From an uncultured Rhodobiaceae bacterium (GTDB lineage: Bacteria > Pseudomonadota > Alphaproteobacteria > RS24): DNA of 6,149 bases. Location of the stretch: contig CAJWBV010000057.1 of the NCBI GenBank assembly GCA_913020275.1, forward strand, positions 1-6,149, in the 5' to 3' direction. Shown here piece by piece: positions 1-5,189 of this stretch; position 1 is the first letter of the stretch, and every line of letters starts with the position of its first letter. The notes below the pieces were generated by a model that saw only the letters and a program-made list of their open reading frames with translations, searched no databases and was not told where the DNA came from. Position numbers and translations under genes: made by a program.

Positions 1-220
1 CCAGTGTGCGGCAGGCGGCATCGTCTGAAACATCGGCACCCACGGCAATGGCTTGGCCGCCGGCCTCGTTGCAGGCGGCGACCACTGCATTCGCGGCCTC
101 ATTGCTTTTTGAGTAATTGACCACGACTTTCGCGCCACCGCGTGCCATGGCTATGGCCGCTTCTGCGCCAATGCCGGATGACGAGCCGGTGATGATGGCA
201 ACCTGATCTGAAAAATCCAT
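1..220 (-). CDS. SDR-family NAD(P)-dependent oxidoreductase, N-terminal part (runs off left edge)
   Basis: The reverse strand from the ATG at 218-220 stays open to the window edge and gives about 73 residues beginning MDFSDQVAIITGSSSGIG. This is the first half of a Rossmann fold of a classical short-chain dehydrogenase. The dinucleotide-binding TGxxxGIG motif covers residues 11-18. The segment VVVNYS (32-37) ends the second strand; it has Asn rather than Asp there, as in FabG-like NADP-preferring enzymes. D63-V64 is the usual adenine-contacting pair. The catalytic Ser, Tyr and Lys lie beyond the window. The start is supported by a GGAG site at 228-231, seven bases upstream, which overlaps the stop codon of the crotonase gene. 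That gene lies only 10 nt upstream, so the two are almost certainly co-transcribed. A role as the dehydrogenase step after the crotonase is inferred from position only; a FabG-like 3-oxoacyl reductase role is equally possible. The family call is firm, the substrate unknown. Confidence 0.9.
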   Translation of the reverse strand, partial: MDFSDQVAIITGSSSGIGAEAAIAMARGGAKVVVNYSKSNEAANAVVAACNEAGGQAIAVGADVSDDAACRTL

Positions 221-230
221 TTTCTGTCTC

Positions 231-1034
231 CTATTTGCCTTTAAATTCTGGGGTTCTTTTTTCCATAAATGCAAGACGACCTTCCTCATAATCGGCGCTT
301 GCAAAACACGCTGCAATTTTGCGGTCAAGCTCTGCCTGATCTGTGTCGGGCTCGCGTTCAAGCACAGCCTTGGCGGCGCGCAAAGTCAATGGGGCGTTGG
401 TGCAAATGCTGGCAATGCGGTGCGAAAGCTCGGCATCAAAATCCGGTATCGGCGCAACATAATTGACCAGTCCGATTGTCAAAGCTTCATGCGCGTCAAA
501 ACGGCGTGCGGTGAACAAAATATCTTTGGCGCGCGCGCGGCCTACCGTGTCGCGCAGGCGTTCGGTCGCGCGTGTCGGGTAAGCTAGCCCCAAGCGCGCG
601 GCAGGAATGGCAAAGCTCGCATCCGCGCGCGCCAGCCGCAAATCACACGCCAGCGCCAAACCCAGTCCGCCGCCGATGCAATAACCCTCAATGGCGGCAA
701 GCGTTGGCACCGGACATTGTGTTACAGCGTCAAAAGCATTGACGGTAGCCGCGTCATATTCAGAGCTGACGGACCCGGAAAATTTCTCGGCGAATTGGGC
801 AATATCCGCACCGGCCACAAACGCCTTGCCGCCGTCGCCGCGCAGTACAATCAGACGCACATCCTGATTGTCAACTAGCCGCGCCATCAAATCGGGAAAA
901 GCCAGCCAGCCCTCAAGGTCGATAATATTATGGCGTTCCGGATAGCTGATGGTGACGCACGCCAGATGGCCGGAAATTTCCGCCCTCAGACGCGCCGCGC
1001 CGGTGGCAATGGTTTCGGGGTTTGTTTGCGTCAT
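231..1034 (-). CDS. Enoyl-CoA hydratase/isomerase (crotonase) family protein, atypical active site
   Basis: This 267-aa protein has the normal length for a crotonase, a family of CoA-thioester enzymes (hydratases, isomerases, decarboxylases, hydrolases) acting in the cytoplasm. The oxyanion-hole segments are intact: AFVAGADIAQF (71-81) and IEGYCIGGG (115-123), followed by LALACDLRLA (126-135). By alignment from memory with rat mitochondrial enoyl-CoA hydratase, catalytic Glu144 falls on G125 and Glu164 on A145 (segment IPAARLGL, 143-150). Both acid/base glutamates are therefore absent, and plain hydratase activity should not be assumed. I recall close variants with the IPAARLGL segment annotated as enoyl-CoA hydratase in other alphaproteobacteria. 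The start is well supported: GGAGG at 1041-1045 sits six bases upstream, inside the end of the hydrolase gene, and the start overlaps that gene's stop as ATGA. The downstream SDR follows after 10 nt. The family is certain, the reaction is not. Confidence 0.93.
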   Translation of the reverse strand: MTQTNPETIATGAARLRAEISGHLACVTISYPERHNIIDLEGWLAFPDLMARLVDNQDVRLIVLRGDGGKAFVAGADIAQFAEKFSGSVSSEYDAATVNAFDAVTQCPVPTLAAIEGYCIGGGLGLALACDLRLARADASFAIPAARLGLAYPTRATERLRDTVGRARAKDILFTARRFDAHEALTIGLVNYVAPIPDFDAELSHRIASICTNAPLTLRAAKAVLEREPDTDQAELDRKIAACFASADYEEGRLAFMEKRTPEFKGK

Positions 1035-1849
1035 GATGCGCCTCCGGCGAGGGTGGAACGGAAGAAACCGGCAAGGTCGGTATAAACATCCCGATCTTGC
1101 ACCATAAACAGATGCCCGCCATCATAAAATTTGAGCGAGGCATCGGGCAGGCGCGCAGCCATGTTCTCCATGGATTGCGGCAGCGCAATGCCATCAAAGC
1201 GCCCGCCTGCCAGCCAGACCGGACAGGTGATGTGCTCCAGCCGCGCCCAGCAATCATGGGCTTTGCGCGCCGATAGCTGGCCCGATATGCCGCGCGCATG
1301 GCCGTCTTCATGGGCAAATTCACTGCGGTCAAGCCTTGCCATGGTCACGTCCACCAGTTCGGGGCTGGCTTTGATGACGTCATCGTCAATCCGAGTGTCG
1401 CCCAGCAAAAGCATGGTTTTTGCGCGTGTTTTCAGGTCGAGATGCTCCAATTTATGAAGCGGGTAGGAAATGCCGCCTGAACCACCTGGAGACGTACAAA
1501 ACAGCGCCAGACGCTTCAGGCGGTTTGGATAGGCCAGGGCAAATTCCTGCGCCACCATGCCGCCAAATGATATGCCCAGAACATGCGCACTTTCAATTTC
1601 CAGCGCATCCATAAGCGCCGCCGCATCCTCGGCATAAGCCGCCATAGTGTATCCGTCTTGCGGTTTTTCGCTTTGCCCCAGCCCCCGCTGGTCATAGCTG
1701 ATGACGTTGAAACCGGCGGTAAGCGGGCTGTCCAGAATGGTTGGTTTTTTTCGCAAATCGCCGCCTGTGCCGCTCAATACAAGCACGGGAACGCCGTCAC
1801 CGGCCATTTCGTAATAAGTGTTCAGCGTTCGGGTTTGAATGCGGGGCAT
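1031..1849 (-). CDS. Alpha/beta hydrolase fold protein (enol-lactonase/ester hydrolase-like)
   Basis: A 272-aa single-domain alpha/beta hydrolase with no signal peptide, so probably cytoplasmic. The nucleophile elbow is GISFG (92-96) with Ser94. The acid is most likely D219 in GGRFDG (215-220), and the base is H246 in DGGHLF (243-248). The segment SYDQRGLGQSEKP (51-63) is typical of the family near the second oxyanion region. The usual HG dipeptide after strand 3 is replaced by SG in VLSGTGGDLR (24-33). Family members include 3-oxoadipate enol-lactonases (PcaD), C-C bond hydrolases and esterases; the fold alone does not give the substrate. It is the first gene of a minus-strand operon, overlapping the crotonase by 4 nt (translational coupling). 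The ATG at 1849 has no recognisable Shine-Dalgarno sequence, and I found no better in-frame start nearby. Fold and triad are confident, the substrate is not. Confidence 0.92.
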   Translation of the reverse strand: MPRIQTRTLNTYYEMAGDGVPVLVLSGTGGDLRKKPTILDSPLTAGFNVISYDQRGLGQSEKPQDGYTMAAYAEDAAALMDALEIESAHVLGISFGGMVAQEFALAYPNRLKRLALFCTSPGGSGGISYPLHKLEHLDLKTRAKTMLLLGDTRIDDDVIKASPELVDVTMARLDRSEFAHEDGHARGISGQLSARKAHDCWARLEHITCPVWLAGGRFDGIALPQSMENMAARLPDASLKFYDGGHLFMVQDRDVYTDLAGFFRSTLAGGAS

Positions 1850-1939
1850 TGCATCTACTATAGTTTTCTTGCTTGCGGTTGGGGCGCAATGGTATCCTCT
1901 CCCCAGTAAAGGCGTAAAGACAATTTCCGAAGCCTGAAC
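1850..1939. promoter_or_regulatory. Divergent intergenic region between the catabolic operon and cysE
   Basis: This 90-nt gap separates two divergent genes, so it should hold promoters for both directions. The only plausible element for the minus strand is the TATAGT box at 1857-1862. For cysE the best pair I can find is TTGCTT (1869-1874) and TATCCT (1893-1898) with an 18-nt spacer, a poor match. A short TGGGG/CCCCA inverted repeat (1880-1884 and 1901-1905) has a 16-nt loop and is too weak to call an operator. No riboswitch or T-box fits in the space. Confidence 0.5.
1857..1862 (-). promoter_or_regulatory. Possible -10 box of the hydrolase-crotonase-SDR operon
   Basis: On the minus strand these bases read TATAGT, five of six matches to the sigma-70 -10 consensus. 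A transcript starting about seven bases downstream would begin at or next to the ATG at 1849, giving a leaderless or nearly leaderless mRNA, which would fit the missing Shine-Dalgarno site. No convincing -35 element lies 16-18 bases upstream (the sequence there is C-rich). The box could therefore be chance or rely on an activator. Confidence 0.22.
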
Positions 1940-2773
1940 ATGTGGGGCATGATGTCTGAAAAAGCTGAAAATCTGGAACGCTTGGATCCGGTCTGGGCGC
2001 GCATACGGGCAGAAGCATCCGAAATTGCCGAGCGCGAGCCTGTCATGTCGGGCTTTTTACATGCAAGCGTGTTGAACCATGACCGGCTTGAAACGGTCAT
2101 TGCCTCGCATCTGGCCGAAAAAATGGGCAATGCGGAAATCGGTGCGCGCGCGCTGGGGGAGGTTTTCGAGGAAAGTCTCGTCAATAATCCCGATCTGGGT
2201 GAAACTTTGCGGGCCGATATCATTGCCCATTATGACCGCGATCCGGCATGCCGGTCATATCTCGATCCGGTTTTATATTACAAAGGGTTTCTGGCCTTGC
2301 AGGCCTATCGGGCGGCGCATTGGATGATTAACCATGACCGCCGCGCAACCGCGCTCTACATTCAAAATCGGGCGTCGGAGGTGTTCCAGGCCGACATTCA
2401 TCCGGCCGCGAAAATCGGCAGAGGCGTGTTTATCGACCATGCGACGGGTGTTGTCATTGGAGAAACAGCGGTGGTTGGCGACGATGTGTCGATGCTGCAC
2501 AGCGTGACATTGGGGGGTAGCGGCAAGGAAGATGGCGACCGTCATCCGAAAATCGGCGATGGGGTGCTCATCTCGGTTGGTGCCAAAGTGCTGGGCAATA
2601 TCAGGGTCGGGGAATGTGCGAAAATCGGCGGCGGCAGTGTGGTACTGACGGATGTGCCAGCCTATTCAACGGCTGTCGGCGTTCCCGCCAAAATCGTTCA
2701 CGGCGTTTCATCGGCGCAACCCTCGCGGCAAATGGATCACAGTGTTGAGCCGCCTGAGGGTGACGGGTCGTAA
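1940..2773 (+). CDS. cysE: Serine O-acetyltransferase
   Basis: CysE transfers acetyl from acetyl-CoA to L-serine, giving O-acetylserine, the committed step of cysteine synthesis in the cytoplasm. The 277 aa match the E. coli enzyme (273 aa). An alpha-helical N-terminal SATase domain covers roughly 15-150, including DPVLYYKGFLALQAYR (109-124). A left-handed beta-helix of hexapeptide repeats covers about 150-255. Catalytic residues are recognisable by comparison with E. coli: D101 (Asp92), D166-H167 in IDHATG (165-170) (Asp157-His158) and H202 in DRHPKIG (200-206) (His193). The acetyl-CoA side is marked by LGGSGK (191-196) and GVPAKIV (247-253). The C-terminal tail ends GDGS and lacks the terminal isoleucine that inserts into CysK in the cysteine synthase complex. 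The start is uncertain: ATG at 1940, 1949 and 1952 are in frame, and GGGG at 1943-1946 lies five bases before the 1952 ATG, so the true protein may begin MSEKAENLE. Next gene after 36 nt. Confidence 0.96.
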   Translation: MWGMMSEKAENLERLDPVWARIRAEASEIAEREPVMSGFLHASVLNHDRLETVIASHLAEKMGNAEIGARALGEVFEESLVNNPDLGETLRADIIAHYDRDPACRSYLDPVLYYKGFLALQAYRAAHWMINHDRRATALYIQNRASEVFQADIHPAAKIGRGVFIDHATGVVIGETAVVGDDVSMLHSVTLGGSGKEDGDRHPKIGDGVLISVGAKVLGNIRVGECAKIGGGSVVLTDVPAYSTAVGVPAKIVHGVSSAQPSRQMDHSVEPPEGDGS

Positions 2774-2797
2774 TTTCGTTTTTGGAGTTTCGTTTAA

Positions 2798-2805
2798 GGG
2801 GGGAG
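2798..2805 (+). promoter_or_regulatory. Strong ribosome binding site of the SDR gene
   Basis: GGGGGGAG lies four bases before the ATG at 2810 and fixes that start. It is one of the strongest purine runs in the window. This suggests the SDR is translated well and independently of cysE rather than by coupling. Confidence 0.7.
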
Positions 2806-2809
2806 TTCA

Positions 2810-3589
2810 ATGGAACGTTTAAAGGGAAAGACTGCTTTTATATCCGGCGGTGCGCGTGGGCTGGGGGCTGAAATGGCCCGCCTGCTGCATGGCGAGGGGG
2901 CCAATGTCATGGTGACGGATATTCTGGAAGATGAGGGCCATGCGCTGGCCAACGACCATGAAAACATGACTTTCATGGCGCATGATGTTTTGCAGGAAGA
3001 CCAATGGGTCGCCACCATTGAAGCTACGAAGAAAGCCTATGGCGGTTTGGATATTCTGGTGAATAATGCCGGCATCGCTCACAATTACACGCCAATTGAG
3101 GAAACATCGCTTGAGCAGTGGCGTAAAGTTGTCGGCATTGATTTGGATGCCGTTTTTCTGGGTTGCAAGCACGGCGTCGGGCTTATGAAAGAAAGCGGCG
3201 GCGGCAGCATTATCAACATATCGTCGATTTACGGCATTGTTGGCTCGGCTGGTCAGGCGCCGTATCACGCCGCCAAGGGCGGTGTTCGGCTGTTGACAAA
3301 AGCGCTCGCAGTGGAATTGGCACAGCTTGGTTATGGCATCAGGGTAAACTCGGTGCATCCGGGATTTGTCGGCACCGATATGGTACGCGACGGATTGCGT
3401 CAGGCAGTTGAAAACGGGCTAATGCCGGGCGAAAACGAGGCCATCGAGATATTAACCATGCAGACGCCGATCGGGCGGCTGGGTGTGCCGCGCGATATTG
3501 CCAATGCTGTTTTGTTTCTGGCCTCGGAGGAATCGGCCTGGATGACAGGCGCTGAACTGGTTGTTGACGGCGGATATACTGCACAATAG
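2810..3589 (+). CDS. SDR-family NAD-dependent alcohol/hydroxysteroid-type dehydrogenase
   Basis: A complete classical short-chain dehydrogenase of 259 aa, close to the family's usual 250. The cofactor motif is SGGARGLG (12-19). D37 at the end of strand 2 (MVTDI) points to NAD(H) rather than NADP(H). H58-D59-V60 is the adenine-contact region and NNAG spans 85-88. The catalytic Ser139 (INISS) and Tyr152-x3-Lys156 (YHAAK) are present, as is the PG motif (184-185). The fourth tetrad residue, normally Asn in a VNLxG segment, is Asp111 here (GIDLDAVF, 109-116). The C-terminal GRLGVPRDIANAVLFLASE and VVDGGY segments are typical of secondary-alcohol and hydroxysteroid/cyclopentanol-type SDRs; the substrate is not readable. 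A very strong Shine-Dalgarno run (AAGGGGGGAG, 2796-2805) precedes the ATG by four bases. It lies 36 nt after cysE and 29 nt before the DUF3126-like gene, so it probably shares their transcript, though its chemistry does not suggest a cysteine role. Confidence 0.94.
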   Translation: MERLKGKTAFISGGARGLGAEMARLLHGEGANVMVTDILEDEGHALANDHENMTFMAHDVLQEDQWVATIEATKKAYGGLDILVNNAGIAHNYTPIEETSLEQWRKVVGIDLDAVFLGCKHGVGLMKESGGGSIINISSIYGIVGSAGQAPYHAAKGGVRLLTKALAVELAQLGYGIRVNSVHPGFVGTDMVRDGLRQAVENGLMPGENEAIEILTMQTPIGRLGVPRDIANAVLFLASEESAWMTGAELVVDGGYTAQ

Positions 3590-3618
3590 TTTGCGGAGAC
3601 TTGTTGAAAGGATGTGTC

Positions 3619-3831
3619 ATGAATAATGATGAAGTGTTGCGGGTTCAGACCTATCTGCGTCTGAAATTTTCCAATGACATGCTGACGCTGAAACGCGGTG
3701 CCAAGGACGACATGGTCGAAGTCTTCATGGAAGATGAATTTATTGGCACATTGTTCCGCGATGACGAAGACGGCGAAGTATCTTATGCTTTCAACATGGC
3801 CATTCTGGAATTTGACTTGCCAACCATATGA
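3619..3831 (+). CDS. DUF3126-family small protein of unknown function
   Basis: A 70-aa acidic soluble protein beginning MNNDEVLRVQTYLRLKF. I recognise it as DUF3126-like from the pattern VEVFMEDEFIGTLFRDDEDGE followed by SYAFNMAILEFDL: a short N-terminal helix (about 3-16), then strands in a compact alpha/beta fold. I know the family from Alphaproteobacteria; its function is unknown. The open frame extends upstream to a TTG at 3601, but GAAAGGA at 3606-3612 sits six bases before the ATG at 3619, and the protein from there matches family length, so I chose 3619. It is 29 nt downstream of the SDR and ends 12 nt before a convergent gene. From memory, DUF3126 genes often sit next to cysE in related genomes; if so, the SDR here interrupts that pair. 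There are no signal peptide, membrane segment or cysteine residues. Confidence 0.85.
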   Translation: MNNDEVLRVQTYLRLKFSNDMLTLKRGAKDDMVEVFMEDEFIGTLFRDDEDGEVSYAFNMAILEFDLPTI

Positions 3832-3843
3832 TTGGGATGCCGC

Positions 3844-4590
3844 TTAACGTGCGCGTGCGGCGGCTCGAAACGATGTTATCATGTCGCGAATGCCGCCATC
3901 TATGGTTTCCCAATCCGACAAATAAGCGCGCTTAAAGCTGTAGTTCGCCTGCGCTGTGCGACCAAGGTCGTAACTGCTTTCGCATGTCGGGCTTGGTGTA
4001 TCGACGGTATCGCAAATGAACAAGGGCGGCGCGAGCCGCTTGGCGCGCGGGCCCACGGGCAGGGCGCGAAACAGCTCCTTTCCAGCATAGGGCGAATTCG
4101 GCTGGAACCTGAAAAGCTGAAGACCGTCATCGCGCACGTTGCCTGATCCAAGGACAAATGGGCTTAGCATGTCTTCAAAAATTCGCCGTTCGGGCAAAGG
4201 GCGTTCGCTGGCCCGCAAGGTGATAATCACCAGCAGGGAAGCCGCATCAATGCGCAGAAACTCTTTGTCCAGTTCCCGCGAATAGGGTTTGAGATCAGGC
4301 AACAGCGCGTGCAATTCGACAAAATTCTGCGCCTTTTGGGACCGTGTCTGCGCCGAACGGGTGTAATGCGCCGGAATGGCGAACAATGTGCCGCCCACCT
4401 CGACACGCACACGGTACCCGTCATCAGTGGGCTGATAGGCTTCGTATTTGTTCTGAAGCGCATTGGGTTTGAGCGACAGCCACAGGCCGATCAAGATAGC
4501 GGCAATGAAAACGGCAAGGCCGAAAAAAAACAGCCGCCAGACCGGCCCCTCGCCTTCGGGGAATATGCGCGACATTTTGGACTTCAACAT
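3844..4590 (-). CDS. Conserved membrane-anchored protein of unknown function
   Basis: A 248-aa protein I cannot assign. A short basic N-terminus (about 1-18) is followed by one clear hydrophobic segment at 20-40 ([19 protein letters not shown]). The rest, about 205 residues, is hydrophilic and, by the positive-inside rule, should lie in the periplasm, anchored to the inner membrane. Visible landmarks are [13 protein letters not shown] (66-78), a central [13 protein letters not shown] (92-104), and two cysteines, C193 and C203 ([11 protein letters not shown]), that could form a disulfide. The C-terminal stretch [15 protein letters not shown] (224-238) is probably helical. The pattern of IPA(N/H)YxR, a Cys pair and a C-terminal DW..ID segment vaguely recalls conserved hypothetical proteins of Rhizobiales, from memory only. 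The start at 4590 has only a GAAAGAAAGA purine tract upstream; Met6 is an alternative with no better site. It is monocistronic, divergent from the carbonic anhydrase gene and convergent with the DUF3126-like gene. Confidence 0.8.
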   Translation of the reverse strand: MLKSKMSRIFPEGEGPVWRLFFFGLAVFIAAILIGLWLSLKPNALQNKYEAYQPTDDGYRVRVEVGGTLFAIPAHYTRSAQTRSQKAQNFVELHALLPDLKPYSRELDKEFLRIDAASLLVIITLRASERPLPERRIFEDMLSPFVLGSGNVRDDGLQLFRFQPNSPYAGKELFRALPVGPRAKRLAPPLFICDTVDTPSPTCESSYDLGRTAQANYSFKRAYLSDWETIDGGIRDMITSFRAAARAR

Positions 4591-4659
4591 TCTTTCTTTC
4601 TCGACACTGACAGTTTACCCGCTACCATAGGGATAGCATTTTGGGGAGAGAGAAGAAAC
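4591..4659. promoter_or_regulatory. Divergent intergenic region upstream of the carbonic anhydrase
   Basis: This 69-nt gap must carry promoters for the membrane protein (minus) and the carbonic anhydrase-GMC pair (plus). CTGACA at 4607-4612 is a good -35 candidate for the plus strand, but no -10 match lies 16-18 bases downstream. The 3' part is a purine-rich tract (GGGGAGAGAGAAGAAA, 4643-4658) that serves as the ribosome binding region of the ATG at 4660. No hairpin or riboswitch is visible. Confidence 0.4.
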
Positions 4660-5187
4660 ATGGCGGTTTATGCTCTGGGAGAACTAGCGCCTGTTTTGCC
4701 GGAAAGTGGCAATTACTGGGTAGCACCGGACGCCCAAGTTATGGGTAACATTGTTTTAAAGGAAAATGCGAGCGTTTGGTTCAATGCCGTGTTGCGTGGC
4801 GACAATGACCCGATCATTATCGGCGAAAATTCCAATGTTCAGGACGGTGCCGTACTGCATACCGATATTGGCTGTCCGCTGACGCTGGGCGCGAATGTGA
4901 CTGTCGGCCATCAGGCCATGTTGCATGGATGTACAGTTGGCGATAACAGCCTGATCGGTATCGGTGCGACGGTGCTGAACGGAGCGAAAATTGGCCGAAA
5001 TTGTTTGATAGGTGCGCATGCGCTGGTCGGCGAAGGCAAAGAAATCCCTGATAATTCCATGGTGCTGGGCATGCCCGGCAAAGTTGTGCGTGAGCTTGGC
5101 GAAGAAAATGAAAAAATGATGCTCGCATCCGCCAATATTTATGTCGAAAACTGGAAGCGGTTTAAGGAAACTCTGAAGGAAATATAA
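4660..5187 (+). CDS. Gamma-class carbonic anhydrase family protein (YrdA/PaaY-like)
   Basis: A 175-aa left-handed beta-helix protein of the gamma-carbonic anhydrase family, which are cytoplasmic trimers binding a metal at subunit interfaces. Repeats run from about residue 22 to 140, with a C-terminal helix at 145-173. The three metal-ligand histidines are present: H67 (VQDGAVLH), H84 and H89 (VGHQAMLHG), with the His-x4-His spacing of Methanosarcina Cam (H117/H122). R47 and D49 in LRGDND and Q61 in NVQDG match conserved active-site residues. The acidic loop carrying the Cam proton-shuttle glutamates appears missing, as in short bacterial YrdA/PaaY types, which often show weak or no carbonic anhydrase activity; PaaY homologues act on CoA thioesters. 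The frame is open upstream to 4309, but that part lies antisense to the membrane-protein gene. The ATG at 4660 follows a GGGGAGAGAGAAG tract and starts the conserved domain. The GMC gene begins 2 nt after its stop. Confidence 0.93.
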   Translation: MAVYALGELAPVLPESGNYWVAPDAQVMGNIVLKENASVWFNAVLRGDNDPIIIGENSNVQDGAVLHTDIGCPLTLGANVTVGHQAMLHGCTVGDNSLIGIGATVLNGAKIGRNCLIGAHALVGEGKEIPDNSMVLGMPGKVVRELGEENEKMMLASANIYVENWKRFKETLKEI

Positions 5188-5189
5188 AA

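Noticed and set aside
928..1332. 134-aa open frame overlapping the hydrolase and crotonase on the same strand
   Set aside because: It is a shifted frame across two well-supported genes, with a Ser/Arg/Met-rich composition and no domain.
1880..1905. TGGGG/CCCCA inverted repeat in the divergent region as an operator or terminator
   Set aside because: Only five pairs with a 16-nt loop and no T-tract, which is within chance expectation.
2819..3358. 179-aa antisense open frame inside the second SDR gene
   Set aside because: The plus-strand SDR has intact motifs throughout. The antisense frame has no recognisable domain or ribosome site and is a shadow of GC-biased codon positions.
3601..3618. 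TTG start adding six residues to the DUF3126-like protein
   Set aside because: The GAAAGGA site at 3606-3612 is correctly spaced for the ATG at 3619 and would be inside the coding region if TTG were used.
3832..3843. Bidirectional terminator between the convergent genes
   Set aside because: The gap is 12 nt and contains no hairpin or T-run. Any terminator would have to lie within a coding region, and I saw none.
1897..4650. Shared nine-base TGGGGAGAG in both divergent regions (minus strand at 1897-1905, plus strand at 4642-4650)
   Set aside because: One copy is part of a ribosome-site tract and the other is not near a start. Their positions and orientations differ, so a common regulator site is unsupported.
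4309..4659. In-frame N-terminal extension of the carbonic anhydrase to 292 aa
   Set aside because: The extension lies entirely antisense to the membrane-protein gene and its intergenic region, resembles no domain, and the conserved protein starts at the ATG at 4660 behind a purine-rich ribosome site.
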